Origin: Planctomycetaceae bacterium
Lineage (GTDB): Bacteria; Planctomycetota; Planctomycetia; Pirellulales; Pirellulaceae
Length of the DNA stretch: 64,000 bases
NCBI GenBank assembly: GCA_012729315.1
Contig: JAAYDI010000103.1
Location: 32,460 to 96,459, forward strand
Reading direction: 5' to 3'
The stretch's first letter is position 1, and each line of letters starts with the position of its first letter. The notes beneath the pieces are model-generated. The model was not told the origin of the DNA. It ran no database searches and saw nothing but the letters and a program-made list of their open reading frames with translations. Of this stretch, positions 27,229 to 37,349 are shown in pieces. A program made the translations under genes and the position numbers.

Positions 27229-28152
27229 TTACTCCACCAGCATGCCGTCGAGGCGCCGTTCGCGGGGGTCCTTCAGGCTGTCGGCCAGCTTGTTGAGAGC
27301 CTCGGTCTCGATCTGCCGGACACGTTCGCGGGTGAGTCCGAGTCGTTGGCCGATCTCCTTGAGCGTGTGGGGTTCGGAGTCATTGAGTCCGAACCGCATG
27401 CGCAGCACCGTGGCCTCGCGCTGATCCATCGTTTCGATCATCTTCATCACGTGCCGGAGCGCATCGTGTTCGACCAGTTCATCTTCGGGGGTCTTCATCC
27501 GCTCGTCCATGATCATTTCGCCCAGCGACCAGCCGGCGTCCGCCTGGTCGGTCTGGGGTGTGGAGTTGTAGATGCGGATGGCCTTCTTGATGATGGGCAA
27601 TTTCTTGCGTGGCAGTCCCAGCACGCGGGCGATCTCTTCGGGCGTGGGAGTGCGTCCAAGTTCCTCGGTGAGCCGGGCGTTGGCCCGTCGCCACTTGGAC
27701 AGCAGTTCGACCATATACGCGGGGATGCGGATGGTCTTGGCGGAGTTGATCAGCGCCCGCTTGATGGACTGTTTGATCCAGTAGCTGGCATAGGTGCTGA
27801 ATCGGGTGCCGACGGCCGGGTCAAAACCTTCGACGGCGCGGAGCAGACCGAGATTGCCCTCTTCGATCAGGTCCTGCAGGCTCAGTCCCTTGCCGGTGTA
27901 ACCCCGCGCGATATTCACCACCAGTCGCAGGTTGGCGCGCACCATGCGGTCCCTGGCGCGCACGTCGCCTTCGGCGATCCGATCGGCGAGGTCCTGTTCT
28001 TCCTGGGCGGACAGCAACGCGGTTTCGTTGATCTCGCGCAGGTAGGTCTCGAGCGGTGTCTGGAGACTGCTGGACGCTCGCCGCCCGCGTCGCGGGGTCG
28101 GGGTCGAATCGTGCTGGTCGTCGTGTGTTTCGGGAGACTGTTTGGCGGGCAT
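27229..28152 (-). CDS. RNA polymerase sigma factor, sigma-70 family
   Basis: The 307-residue protein has region 1.2 (TPLETYLREINETALLSAQEEQDLADRI), region 2 (NLRLVVNIARGY, EEGNLGLLRAVEGFDP, RFSTYASYWIKQSIKRAL), region 3 and region 4 (TLKEIGQRLGLTRERVRQIETEAL), but no long region 1.1. This layout fits a group 2 sigma factor or the short primary sigma factors of some phyla. The ATG at 28152 is used; the open frame begins three codons earlier at a TTG. It is separated from rpsA by a strong terminator, so it has its own promoter. Which promoters it reads is unknown. Confidence 0.92.
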   Translation of the reverse strand: MPAKQSPETHDDQHDSTPTPRRGRRASSSLQTPLETYLREINETALLSAQEEQDLADRIAEGDVRARDRMVRANLRLVVNIARGYTGKGLSLQDLIEEGNLGLLRAVEGFDPAVGTRFSTYASYWIKQSIKRALINSAKTIRIPAYMVELLSKWRRANARLTEELGRTPTPEEIARVLGLPRKKLPIIKKAIRIYNSTPQTDQADAGWSLGEMIMDERMKTPEDELVEHDALRHVMKMIETMDQREATVLRMRFGLNDSEPHTLKEIGQRLGLTRERVRQIETEALNKLADSLKDPRERRLDGMLVE

Positions 28153-28286
28153 AGTACTCAACTGTCGGAGTGCGTCTGTGGAGGTAATCCGTCACACATG
28201 ACTATCGTCGCTCGCTTCCGGAGCACTGCAGGCAACCGACAAGTCGACGGAGTGCGCTAGCTGTACCCGCGGTTAGGAAGGTAGCG

Positions 28287-28323
28287 AAAAAAACGACCCC
28301 GCTGGCGGTTCGCCGCGGGGTCG
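28287..28323 (-). terminator. intrinsic terminator of rpsA
   Basis: On the minus strand, stem arms CGACCCCGC and GCGGGGTCG (28315-28323 and 28294-28302, with an inner GGCG/CGCC extension) are followed by a run of seven T (28293-28287). It lies about 60 bases after the rpsA stop and before the sigma factor gene. Confidence 0.88.
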
Positions 28324-28380
28324 GGTGGGCTTGTCGTGGGGCACGTACCGGCCGCTGCCGGACGAATCCGTCTGATCTCG

Positions 28381-30210
28381 CTAACTGGCATCTTCGGCGG
28401 AGGACGCATCATCCTCCGCATCGCTGTCGTGCCGCTCCGGTTCGAGCGGCTTGATGAGCGGGCCGGCATCGCCCAGGCCCCCCTTGAGCTCGTGGCGGGG
28501 CTTCTCGCGGCCCGGCGGCGTGTGCCGATCGCTCCCGGACTCCTCCTCCTCGGCCCATTCGACCCGTTTGCGGGACAGGCCGATCTTCCGGTCCTCGGTG
28601 TCGACGCGCAGGATCTTCACCTCGATCTCCTCCGCGACCTTGACGATCTCTTCGGGGTTCTCCACCTTGTGGTCGGCCAGTTCGGAGATATGGAGCAGCC
28701 CTTCCAGGCCGTCCTCCAGCCCGACGAAGACGCCGAAATTGGTGATCTTGGTGACCTTGCCGCGGACCACCTGGCCCGGCTGGTACTTGTTGGGAATGTC
28801 GTGCGCCCAGGGGTCCTGATCGAGCTGCTTGAGGCCCAGGGCGATGCGGCGGCGCTCCTGATCGACCGACAGCACCTTGCACTCCACCTGCTGCCCCTTC
28901 TCCAGCATCTCGCTGGGGTGGCTGATCTTGCGGGTCCACGACATGTCGGACACGTGCAGCAGCCCGTCGATCCCTTCTTCCAGTTCGATGAACGCGCCGT
29001 AATTGGTGAGATTGCGGACCTTGCCCTTCACGATACTGTCCGTCGGGTAGCGGTCTCCGACCGTCGTCCACGGGTTCTCCTGGGTCTGCTTCATGCCCAG
29101 CGAGAGCTGTTGCCCGCTCCGGTCTACTGCCAGGATCACGACATCGATCTCGTCGCCGATCTGTACCAGCTCGCTCGGATGATTGATCCGTTTGGTCCAC
29201 GACATCTCGCTGATGTGCACCAGCCCTTCGATGCCGGGCTCGAGCTTCACGAACGCGCCGTAGCTCATGACGTTGACGACTGTGCCGCGGACCTTGCTGT
29301 TGACCGGGTACTTCTCCTCGACATCGTCCCACGGGTTGGCCTGCTTCTGCTTCAGGCCGAGCGCGATCTTCTGTTTTTCGCGATCGATGTGCAGGATCAT
29401 GACCTCGATTTCCTGGTCGATGGAGACCATTTCCGAGGGATGTCCGATCCGTTCCCAGCTCATGTCGGTGATGTGCAGCAGGCCATCGATGCCCCCCAGG
29501 TCGACGAACGCCCCGAAGTCGGCGATGTTCTTGACGACGCCCCTGCGGAGCTGGCTCACTTCCAGTTCGCCGAGCAGCTGCTCGCGGTCCTCTTCCCGTT
29601 GTTTCTCGATCAGCGACCGGCGGCTCACGACGATATTGCGGCGGGCTTCGTCGATCTTGAGCACCTCGCACTGCACGACGCGCCCGATGTAGTCGCCGAT
29701 ATCGCCCGGGCGGCGGATGTCCACCTGGCTGGCCGGCAGGAAGACGTTGACGCCGATGTCGACCAGCAGGCCACCCTTGATCTTGCGGGTGACGGTTCCG
29801 GTGACGACCTGTCCCTCCTGGACGGTCTTCATCATCTTTTCCCACTGCAGGATCTTTTCGGCCTTGCGCTTGCTCAGCCGCACCATGCCGTGGGGATCGT
29901 CCGCCATCCCCGTCTCGTCTTCCACCTCTTCGATCAGCACCTGAATCGTCTGCCCGACTTGCGGCGGCTCTTCATGCTCATCCCATTCGTCACGGGCGAT
30001 GGTGCCTTCACTCTTGTAGCCGACATCCACCAACACAGTTTCATTATCGATCCGCACGATTCGGCCGTCGACGATCTTGTTGACATCAAAGTCCGAGTCG
30101 TTTTCGATTTCGGTGACGATCATTTCCGTAGCGTCACCCATGGCCGCTTCGAAGTCGGCTTTCAGAGAGGGGTCACTTTCCAAACTGCGAATGAGATTTC
30201 GATTTACCAT
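28381..30210 (-). CDS. rpsA: 30S ribosomal protein S1
   Basis: The 609-residue protein has six S1 (OB-fold) repeats, seen from the recurring pattern G..V.G.V..I...G.FV.L..G..GL.H.SE, for example VDVGINVFLPASQVDIRR, GVVKNIADFGAFVDLGGIDGLLHI, GTVVNVMSYGAFVKLEPGIEGLVHISEMSW and GKVTKITNFGVFVGLEDGLEGLLHISEL. S1 binds mRNA leaders for initiation on the 30S subunit. The acidic C-terminal end (RHDSDAEDDASSAEDAS) is longer than usual. The gene is single and ends at a terminator. Confidence 0.97.
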   Translation of the reverse strand: MVNRNLIRSLESDPSLKADFEAAMGDATEMIVTEIENDSDFDVNKIVDGRIVRIDNETVLVDVGYKSEGTIARDEWDEHEEPPQVGQTIQVLIEEVEDETGMADDPHGMVRLSKRKAEKILQWEKMMKTVQEGQVVTGTVTRKIKGGLLVDIGVNVFLPASQVDIRRPGDIGDYIGRVVQCEVLKIDEARRNIVVSRRSLIEKQREEDREQLLGELEVSQLRRGVVKNIADFGAFVDLGGIDGLLHITDMSWERIGHPSEMVSIDQEIEVMILHIDREKQKIALGLKQKQANPWDDVEEKYPVNSKVRGTVVNVMSYGAFVKLEPGIEGLVHISEMSWTKRINHPSELVQIGDEIDVVILAVDRSGQQLSLGMKQTQENPWTTVGDRYPTDSIVKGKVRNLTNYGAFIELEEGIDGLLHVSDMSWTRKISHPSEMLEKGQQVECKVLSVDQERRRIALGLKQLDQDPWAHDIPNKYQPGQVVRGKVTKITNFGVFVGLEDGLEGLLHISELADHKVENPEEIVKVAEEIEVKILRVDTEDRKIGLSRKRVEWAEEEESGSDRHTPPGREKPRHELKGGLGDAGPLIKPLEPERHDSDAEDDASSAEDAS

Positions 30211-30554
30211 TGCACACTCAATTGCCCAGCACCCAGCGCGGCGGACCGAATCGTGTCTTCTCTACTCGGCCGGCGCCGGCAGCTCAGCGGATCGCCGCTG
30301 GTCGGCGGACAAGGGGGGGAACCTGGAGCCATCTCGCGCCGGCCCGACCGCCACCCTGGCGATCGTCACAGGAGGCCTGTCGCGAAACTCACAAATCTAG
30401 CAGAACCTCGGACATGGGACAACCTCGGCGGCACCGACCCCGCGTTGACGATGGGCCAGAATCGTGCTAAACATTCGCCACATTCACCTTCACCGCGCAC
30501 AGGGCGCGGGCAGGGGTTCTGGAGAGGCTTGTGACCGGAGGAGGACCAACGAGC
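30211..30554. other. gap upstream of rpsA and of the small basic protein gene
   Basis: No gene is seen in this stretch between the divergent rpsA and plus-strand small gene. The Shine-Dalgarno GGAGGAGG of the small gene lies at about 30537-30545. Confidence 0.4.
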
Positions 30555-30740
30555 GTGGGTTCCATCGAACGCAGAAAAGAGTTGAAGCGCCGCCGCCATC
30601 GCCGCATGAAAGTCGCGCGGCTCAAACAGCGTCTCACGAAGGCCACGGCTTCGGAAAAGGCCGCGATTGCGGAAAAAATCCGGCGTCTCTCGCCGGGCGG
30701 CGCCGTCATCGTCGCCCAGCTGGGACTGGAAGAGAAGTAG
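30555..30740 (+). CDS. small basic protein, DUF6800-like
   Basis: The 61-residue protein (GSIERRKELKRRRHRRMKVARLKQ, ATASEKAAIAEKIRRLSPGG) is very basic at the N-terminus and helical. It fits a short planctomycete-type family that I recall as DUF6800; the assignment rests on recall of its sequence pattern. The start is set at the GTG at 30555, because GGAGGAGG lies nine bases upstream; an upstream GTG at 30531 would add eight residues and has no such site. Possibly nucleic-acid binding. It converges with dnaK. Confidence 0.6.
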   Translation: MGSIERRKELKRRRHRRMKVARLKQRLTKATASEKAAIAEKIRRLSPGGAVIVAQLGLEEK

Positions 30741-30751
30741 CTGGGAAGCAG

Positions 30752-32686
30752 CTAGTCCTGCACTTCGAATTCCGCGTCGATCGCATCGTCATCACCGCCC
30801 GAGCCGGCTTGCCCCTTGGTTTGTGAGCTGGCCTGATCGGGTTGGGGTCCGGCCTGAGCGCGCTCGTAGAGCGTCTTGCTGAACGCCTGCGATGCCTGCT
30901 CCAGTTCGCTGATCGCCGAACGGATGGCCTGAGTGTCGCTGCCTTTGGCCACCTCGCGCGTCTTCTCCACGGCCTTTTCCAGGGGGGCCCGGTCGTTCTC
31001 CCCCAGTTTGTCGGCGTTCTCCCGCATCAGCTTCTCCAGCTGGTAGCACATCTGGTCAGCCTGGTTGCGGGCCTCCACCAGCTCGAATTGACGCCGGTCC
31101 TCTTCCGCGTGGGCCTCCGCGTCTTGCCGCATCCGCTCGATCTCCGTGTCCGACAGACCGGCCGACTGCTCGATGCGGATCGTTGCCTCTTTCTGAGTCC
31201 CCAGATCCCGCGCGCCGACGTTGAGTATCCCGTTCTGGTCGATGTCGAACTTCACCTCGATCTGCGGCACGCCACGTGGAGCGGGGGGGAGCCCTTCCAG
31301 GTTGAACTCACCCAGCAAACGGTTATGCGCCGCCATCTTCCGCTCGCCCTGGAACACCTTGATCGTCACCGCCGTCTGCATGTCCGCCGCCGTGCTGAAA
31401 ACATTCTTTTTCTCGACCGGAATGGTCGTGTTCCGCTCGACCAGCGGGGTCATGATGCCCCCTTCCGTCTCGATGCCGAGCGTCAACGGCGTCACGTCCA
31501 GCAGCAGCACGTCCCGGCGGTCGCCAGCCAGTACGCTCCCCTGGATGGCGGCACCCACCGCGACCACTTCGTCCGGGTTCACCCCCTGGTGCGGATCCTT
31601 GCCAAAAATCTCCTTGACCATCTGACGGACTTTCGGCACCCGGGTCGAACCGCCCACCAGCACGATCTCGTCAATGCTGCCCGGCTTGAGGTTGGCATCC
31701 TGGAGCGCCTGCATCAGCGGCTTGCGGCAGCGCTCCACCAGGTGATCGATCAACTCCTCGAACTTCGAGCGGGCGATGGTCATCTGGAGGTGCTTGGGAC
31801 CCGTCGCATCCGCCGTGATGAACGGCAGGTTGATGTCCGTCTGCGGCCGTGAACTCAGCTCCTTCTTCGCTTTCTCACACGCTTCCTGCAGACGCTGCAG
31901 CGCCATCGTGTCCGTGCGCAGGTCAATGCCGTGCTCCCGCTTGAACTCGCCCGCCACATAGTTGATCAGCTCCTGGTCGAAGTCATCACCCCCCAAGTGC
32001 GTGTCACCGCTGGTACTGATGACCTGGAATACCTTGCTCTTACTCTCGTCGTCTGACGCATCGGCCACCTCCAGCACGGAGACGTCAAACGTGCCTCCGC
32101 CCAGGTCGAACACGACGATCTTCTCGTCTTTCTTGCGGTCCAAGCCATAGGCCAGCGCGGCAGCGGTTGGTTCGTTGATGATCCGCGCGACCTCCAGGCC
32201 GGCGATCTGGCCCGCGTCCTTGGTCGCCTGTCGCTGTGCGTCGTTGAAGTAGGCGGGGACCGTAATCACCGCCTTGTTGACCTTGTGCCCCAGATAGGCT
32301 TCCGCAGCTTCCTTGAGTTTGCGGAGCGTCTTGGCCGAGACTTCCTGCGGCGTGTACTGGCTGTCGCCAACCTGGATTTTCACGTAGTCAGTGGGGCCGC
32401 CGACGACCTTGTACGGCACGATCTTCTCTTCTGAGGACACTTCGTTGTGCCGTCGTCCCATGAACCGCTTTACGGAATACACGGTCCGCGTCGGGTTGGT
32501 CACCGCCTGGCGGCGGGCCGGCTCGCCCGCCAGCACTTCGCCTTTGTCCGTGTACGCCACCACGCTGGGCGTCAGCCGATTGCCTTCCGCGTTCGGGACG
32601 ACCTTGGGCTCCGTTCCCTCCATGACAGCCACTACCGAATTGGTGGTCCCCAAATCGATGCCGATGATTTTTTCGCCTTCCGCCAT
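30752..32686 (-). CDS. dnaK: molecular chaperone DnaK
   Basis: The 644-residue Hsp70 begins with [18 protein letters not shown], contains the ATPase motifs [53 protein letters not shown], the linker [14 protein letters not shown], the substrate-binding domain and a lid that ends in a glycine-rich tail plus EVQD. It has a good ribosome binding site (GAGGG before the ATG). No dnaJ or grpE is adjacent. No CIRCE element was found upstream. Confidence 0.97.
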   Translation of the reverse strand: MAEGEKIIGIDLGTTNSVVAVMEGTEPKVVPNAEGNRLTPSVVAYTDKGEVLAGEPARRQAVTNPTRTVYSVKRFMGRRHNEVSSEEKIVPYKVVGGPTDYVKIQVGDSQYTPQEVSAKTLRKLKEAAEAYLGHKVNKAVITVPAYFNDAQRQATKDAGQIAGLEVARIINEPTAAALAYGLDRKKDEKIVVFDLGGGTFDVSVLEVADASDDESKSKVFQVISTSGDTHLGGDDFDQELINYVAGEFKREHGIDLRTDTMALQRLQEACEKAKKELSSRPQTDINLPFITADATGPKHLQMTIARSKFEELIDHLVERCRKPLMQALQDANLKPGSIDEIVLVGGSTRVPKVRQMVKEIFGKDPHQGVNPDEVVAVGAAIQGSVLAGDRRDVLLLDVTPLTLGIETEGGIMTPLVERNTTIPVEKKNVFSTAADMQTAVTIKVFQGERKMAAHNRLLGEFNLEGLPPAPRGVPQIEVKFDIDQNGILNVGARDLGTQKEATIRIEQSAGLSDTEIERMRQDAEAHAEEDRRQFELVEARNQADQMCYQLEKLMRENADKLGENDRAPLEKAVEKTREVAKGSDTQAIRSAISELEQASQAFSKTLYERAQAGPQPDQASSQTKGQAGSGGDDDAIDAEFEVQD

Positions 32687-33159
32687 CAGGTTGCCCTCGT
32701 ACTGGTCGTCGTGTGTGGTCCGTGTGGATACCGCCGCTGTGCCCTGTGAACGCTCGAGCCGTGCGCCAGAGGCTGCCCGTGTGCGATTGCGCAGGTGTCA
32801 GAGTCATGCGTAAGTTTCGACTGCAACGCAAAGACCGTGCCGACATCAGTCGTCTTTTACTCGGTATTCATAAGCTATGGAAACATAATCGGTTACAGCG
32901 TGCCGGCCGAAATTCGCGGCGGTCTGACGAGATGTACCGCCCCAGCACACTGCCAAATTGGCAGGTCGCGCTTCAGGCCACCGACCCGTGGCGGCGGCCC
33001 GTTCCAATGGGGGGCTGCGGGCGTGTCTGGGCGGAGTTGAGCCTGCCCGGGGTTGGACCGGCCGCTGGCCGACCACCACTGTTGGTTGACCGCTGTTGGT
33101 TGACAGTGCAGTGCACGGGTTGTAGAAGGACGCATTCGGAACTCACCCACGGTGTACCC
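32687..33159. other. divergent gap between dnaK and the prephenate dehydratase gene
   Basis: About 470 bases hold no convincing gene. Neither a clear sigma-70 promoter nor a CIRCE-like inverted repeat was found; the dnaK ribosome binding site lies at about 32693-32698. Confidence 0.4.
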
Positions 33160-34296
33160 ATGCCTACGAAACGACAGCCGGTTTCCGGACGCTCCGCGAA
33201 TGCCCCAGATGCTCCGCCGGTTCCGCAGGACGGCGTTTCCGACGCGGAGTCGCGGCGATTGGATCGCGCGCTGGTGGAGCTGATCAGCCAATGTGCGGCG
33301 GCCCATCGAGCGGCTGCCGCGCAGGTGGCGTCGGGTGGCGCGCCGGCCGACCTGTTGACATTGGACGCCGAGTGTCTCGCGCGCGTCTCCAAGGCCAATC
33401 CGGGCCCGCTGCACGACAATGCGATGCGGGCCATCTTCCGCGAGTTGTTGAGCGGTGTGCGGGAGCTGGTGCGGCCGACGCGCGTCGTGTACCTGGGGCC
33501 GGAGTTCAGTTACAGCCACCTGGCAGCCGTGGAGCGGTTCGGGACGAGTGCCGAGCTGGTGCCGTTGCCGACGATTGCCGCGGTGTTTGACGCTTTGAGC
33601 CGGCATCAGGCGAATGTCGGGGTCGTGCCGATCGAGAACTCGACGGACGGGCGCGTGGCCGATACGCTGGACATGTTTGCCCGCTTGCCGCTGCGGATCT
33701 GCGGCGAGGTACAGCTTCGGATTCACCACTGCCTGTTGGGCAAATGTTCACGCAGTGCTGTACGCGAAGTGTGCAGCAAGCCGCAGGCGTTGTCGCAATG
33801 TCGCGGCTGGCTGGCACGCCACCTGCCTGAAGCCCGGCTGGTGGAGACCGACAGCACGGCAGCCGCGGCGCGTCTGGCGGCGGAGAAGCCGGGTGCGGCG
33901 GCCATCGCCAGCCGGCAGGCAGGCGTGCACTATGGGCTGGACGTGATCACGCGGAACATCGAAGACAACCGCCATAACGTGACGCGTTTTGCGGTGATCG
34001 GCGACCAGCCCCCGGCCAGCACGGGCAACGACAAGACGTCGCTGATGTTCGCGGTGCCACACGAGCCGGGGGCGCTGGCGGACGCCATGGCGATCTTCAA
34101 ACGCCACCACCTGAACCTGACGTTCATCGAGTCGTTCCCGGTGCCGAACACCCCGAACAAGTACCTGTTCTTCGTCGAGTTCCAGGGGCATCCGGCCGAC
34201 CGGGACGCCGAACGTGCGCTGGCCACGCTCGCCCGGAAGACGGTGCGGCTGGAGGTACTCGGTTCGTACCCTGCGACACAGCCGGTGGAGGAATAA
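33160..34296 (+). CDS. pheA: prephenate dehydratase with chorismate-mutase-like N-terminus
   Basis: The 378-residue protein is arranged as in bifunctional PheA: residues 30-105 a helical chorismate-mutase-type region, 107-285 the prephenate dehydratase domain (VVYLGPEFSYSHLAA, GVVPIENSTDG, SRQAGVHYGL, and the catalytic NVTRF with T275-F277), and 290-370 an ACT regulatory domain (EPGALADAMAIFKRHHLNLTFIESFP). It makes phenylpyruvate in phenylalanine synthesis. The mutase part lacks the clear arginine/lysine pattern of an active enzyme, so mutase activity is uncertain. The ACT motif reads ESFP instead of the usual ESRP, which could change phenylalanine feedback. The start at 33160 is the first ATG before the domain. 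Confidence 0.9.
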   Translation: MPTKRQPVSGRSANAPDAPPVPQDGVSDAESRRLDRALVELISQCAAAHRAAAAQVASGGAPADLLTLDAECLARVSKANPGPLHDNAMRAIFRELLSGVRELVRPTRVVYLGPEFSYSHLAAVERFGTSAELVPLPTIAAVFDALSRHQANVGVVPIENSTDGRVADTLDMFARLPLRICGEVQLRIHHCLLGKCSRSAVREVCSKPQALSQCRGWLARHLPEARLVETDSTAAAARLAAEKPGAAAIASRQAGVHYGLDVITRNIEDNRHNVTRFAVIGDQPPASTGNDKTSLMFAVPHEPGALADAMAIFKRHHLNLTFIESFPVPNTPNKYLFFVEFQGHPADRDAERALATLARKTVRLEVLGSYPATQPVEE

Positions 34297-34311
34297 CCCA
34301 CGGCCGGGCAT

Positions 34312-36015
34312 TCATTCAGCGTGCGCCGCGCGGAGCGTCAGAATCGTGTACTGGGGCAACGCGCCAGCGGGTGTCACGTACGTCTGCTGCAGGCGATATC
34401 CGGCCTGTGTCCACTGGTCCAGTCGCCTTTGGCCGTCCGGCGTCACAACGTCCCCGGGGACCCAGAACACGACGGTGTCGAGACCCAACGCTGCCGCCTC
34501 GGGGGACAGAGCGGCCGCGAGGGGGTCTTTCGCGTGGACGCTGAACTGGGCCCACCCCTCAGCCTGACAGATCCACCGGTTACAGATCATCGCGCGGCAC
34601 GCGCCGTCGATTGCCATGCTGTCGGGATCGATCAGCAGTGGCGGGCGGGGCAGCCGGCCAAATTGCTCGTCCACGTACTTCGCGACGGGCCGCAGGTCGG
34701 GCGCGTCGCGCAGCAGGCCGCCACCGCGCAGCAACAGCAGTTCCAGCCCGGCGCAGACGGCCGCCATGGCGGCCCACCGCGCGCCCCGCAGACCCGTCAG
34801 CTGGAACCCGCAGCGGTGGAGCCCGCCCCACAGCGCCAGTAGTCCGGCCGCCCCAAGGACACACAGGGCGGGAAAGGCCGGCAGCATGTACCGCGCTGAG
34901 ACGATCAGCAATGGCAGGAAGACGGTCATCAGCACGGTGGCCAGCGTGGCGGGCCAGCAGATGCCGGCACCGCTTCGGCCGCGGCGTCGATACAGCACCA
35001 CTGCGCCCCACGCCGCGACCAGCGCCAGCGGGAGCGGCACCACCACGTGACGCCGCCCCAGCTCGAACAGCCAGGACGGCAGGTTCAGCACGAACTTGGC
35101 GACGGTCTGCCCGGGATGGCTCCATATCATGCGCGGGACCGAGTAGTCGTAGTCGGCCGGATGTCCGAAATGCTCGATGCCGCGCCGCACGCGGTCCGCC
35201 TCGGAACTGTCTGACGGCGTCTGCCAGGCCGGAGGTGTGCCATCGAGAAACGTCCAGCACATGTATTGCGGGGGGACCACCGTCAAGCCGGCTTGCCTGG
35301 GGCGGCCAATCGACGCGGTACAGGTGCCGGCAACTACGGCCACCAGCATGATGCACGCCGGCACCCAGGCAGTACGTGGTGGCCACACGCCACGCTGGAT
35401 CGCATGGCAGCCCGCAAAGAACGCGAAATACAGCGGCAGGAATAATACGTACTCACCGCGGAAGGTGCCAATCGCGGCAGCCAGTACAGCCAGTCCGAGC
35501 AGGGACGGCCAGCTCAACGCGCGCCGGAGCGACGCGTGCCAGATCGCCAGCGCACCGAAAAATGCCGCGGCGGCGAACACCACCGGGTAGTTGTCCAGGC
35601 CCACATAGCTGTTATGCGCGGGCAGGAATGTACACAGCAGCAGGCTGGTGACAGCCAGTTCGTCGTCCAGTTGCAGCGACTTGAGCCAGTACCAGAAGCC
35701 GGCTGCCAGGCACAGATGGGCGATGATCAGCACCAGCGGAATCAGACTCCCCGGTGGCAGCCCCAACAGTCCGGACAGCGCGGCCAGCAGGCAGACCGGA
35801 CCAGGCGGCACGCCCAGTTGGGCGGTACCCCAGCCCAGCTGGATCCAGTCCTTCGCCAGTACCGCCATCTTCGGATTCATGCCGGTCAGCGGGGTCCCCA
35901 GCAGCAGCACGTGCACCAGTCGCACGACGAGCACGAGTGCCAGGAATCCCAGCAGCCGGCGCAGTTCCCGCCGTGGCGACCCGGCACACGTTCTGGCAAC
36001 GGCGGACTCTGGCAT
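34312..36015 (-). CDS. polytopic membrane protein, possible GT-C-type glycosyltransferase
   Basis: The 567-residue protein has about ten to twelve membrane segments ([109 protein letters not shown]) and a soluble C-terminal part of about 130 residues. This shape fits GT-C glycosyltransferases of the GT39/ArnT or related type, and the segment [23 protein letters not shown] resembles them; no catalytic acidic pair was identified with confidence. The ATG at 36015 is used. It converges with pheA. Confidence 0.6.
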   Translation of the reverse strand: MPESAVARTCAGSPRRELRRLLGFLALVLVVRLVHVLLLGTPLTGMNPKMAVLAKDWIQLGWGTAQLGVPPGPVCLLAALSGLLGLPPGSLIPLVLIIAHLCLAAGFWYWLKSLQLDDELAVTSLLLCTFLPAHNSYVGLDNYPVVFAAAAFFGALAIWHASLRRALSWPSLLGLAVLAAAIGTFRGEYVLFLPLYFAFFAGCHAIQRGVWPPRTAWVPACIMLVAVVAGTCTASIGRPRQAGLTVVPPQYMCWTFLDGTPPAWQTPSDSSEADRVRRGIEHFGHPADYDYSVPRMIWSHPGQTVAKFVLNLPSWLFELGRRHVVVPLPLALVAAWGAVVLYRRRGRSGAGICWPATLATVLMTVFLPLLIVSARYMLPAFPALCVLGAAGLLALWGGLHRCGFQLTGLRGARWAAMAAVCAGLELLLLRGGGLLRDAPDLRPVAKYVDEQFGRLPRPPLLIDPDSMAIDGACRAMICNRWICQAEGWAQFSVHAKDPLAAALSPEAAALGLDTVVFWVPGDVVTPDGQRRLDQWTQAGYRLQQTYVTPAGALPQYTILTLRAAHAE

Positions 36016-36049
36016 ACGAGCGGTACCCCAGCATACGAGTGGCGCCCCA
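36012..36049. repeat. 19-bp imperfect tandem repeat over the start of the membrane-protein gene
   Basis: GCATACGAGCGGTACCCCA (36012-36030) is repeated at 36031-36049 with three changes. On the minus strand each copy carries an ATG; 19 is not a multiple of three, so only the one at 36015 is in frame. Confidence 0.75.
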
Positions 36050-36287
36050 CACGGGCGGCCTGCTCCGTCCACGGGGCCGACGACGCCCGTGCGCGCCCCA
36101 CGGACCCTGCGGGGCCGCGTCCGGCAACCACCGGGGCAACCCCGGTGCGTCATCCTGGCAACCGGCCGCCCGCCTGTCAACCGGCTGGCACGGCCTCGAC
36201 GGCCCGCCCGCTCGTGTGGTAAACTGCTCGATTCGATTGTGCCGCTGCGCGGCCGATCATTGCGTGGTTTCTTGCTGCAGCTGTGTC

Positions 36288-37349
36288 ATGATTGTCATCC
36301 TCGAGCCGAACGTCACGGAAACGCAGATCCAGAACGTGGTGGATCGCATCCAGGCAGTGGGCCTGAGCGCGCATCTGAGCCGCGGGACGTATCGCACGAT
36401 CGTCGGCATCATCGGGGACGAGGAGAAGATACAGTTCGAGCCGCTGCTGGCGCTGCCGGGCGTGAGCGAGGTGATCCCGGTTCTGCCTCCGTATAAGCTG
36501 GCGAGCCGGGAGGCGCATCCGCGCGGGAGCATCGTGGAGGTGGCGGGGGTGAAGATTGGCGGCGACCATCTGGCGCTGATTGCCGGCCCCTGTGCGGTCG
36601 AGAATGAGGACCAGATGCACCGGATCGCGCAGGCGGTCAAGCAGGCCGGCGCGCACATTCTGCGTGGCGGCGCGTTCAAGCCGCGCACCAGTCCCTATGC
36701 GTTCCAGGGGCTCGAAGAGGAGGGGCTGAAGATCCTCCGTGCAGCCGGGGATGCCCAGCACATGCCGGTGGTGACGGAAGTGACCGACCCGCGGTGCGTG
36801 GGACTGGTGGACGAGTATGCCGACATGCTGCAGGTCGGTGCCCGCAACATGCAGAATTTCGTCCTGCTCAAGGAGGTGGGCAAGGTCCAGAAACCAGTGC
36901 TGCTCAAACGCGGCATGAGCGCGACGGTGACCGACCTGCTGATGAGTGCCGAGTACATCCTGTCCCAGGGCAACTCCCGGGTGGTGTTGTGCGAGCGCGG
37001 CGTGCGGGGATTCGACACGAAGATCGCGCGGAACCTGTTCGACGTGGCGACGGTGGCTGCAGTCAAGCAGTTGTCACACCTGCCGATCATCGTGGATCCG
37101 AGCCACGCCACGGGCCAGCCGGCGCTCGTTCCCCACTGCGCTCTGGCGGGGGTGGCGGCCGGCGCGGACGGCGTGCACATCGAAGTACACGATCGGCCGG
37201 AAGAGGCCAAGTCGGATGGGGCTCAGGCGCTCCTCCCGCTGCAGTTCGCGGCACTTGTGACACAGATTCGGCAACTGGCCGAGCTGTTCGGCAAAACACT
37301 TACACCAACGGAGGAATCGAATCGTGCGACGACCCCTGATTGCCGGTAA
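36288..37349 (+). CDS. aroF: 3-deoxy-7-phosphoheptulonate synthase, AroF/AroA(f) type
   Basis: The 353-residue enzyme condenses PEP and erythrose 4-phosphate, the first step of the shikimate pathway. A ferredoxin-like regulatory domain occupies residues 1-70 ([21 protein letters not shown]), followed by the TIM barrel with [75 protein letters not shown] and [10 protein letters not shown]. This is the Thermotoga/Bacillus-like type I beta architecture. It overlaps tpiA by 26 bases in the same direction. Together with pheA it serves aromatic amino-acid synthesis. Confidence 0.94.
   Translation: MIVILEPNVTETQIQNVVDRIQAVGLSAHLSRGTYRTIVGIIGDEEKIQFEPLLALPGVSEVIPVLPPYKLASREAHPRGSIVEVAGVKIGGDHLALIAGPCAVENEDQMHRIAQAVKQAGAHILRGGAFKPRTSPYAFQGLEEEGLKILRAAGDAQHMPVVTEVTDPRCVGLVDEYADMLQVGARNMQNFVLLKEVGKVQKPVLLKRGMSATVTDLLMSAEYILSQGNSRVVLCERGVRGFDTKIARNLFDVATVAAVKQLSHLPIIVDPSHATGQPALVPHCALAGVAAGADGVHIEVHDRPEEAKSDGAQALLPLQFAALVTQIRQLAELFGKTLTPTEESNRATTPDCR

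Noticed and set aside
28336..30534. Plus-strand open frame of about 730 codons antisense to rpsA
   Set aside because: It lies opposite ribosomal protein S1 and has no protein features of its own.
30738..30754. Short hairpin TAGCTG/CAGCTA between the small basic gene and dnaK as a bidirectional terminator
   Set aside because: Only six pairs and no T run.
32687..33159. CIRCE element or heat-shock promoter upstream of dnaK
   Set aside because: No inverted repeat with a 9-base spacer of the expected kind was found.
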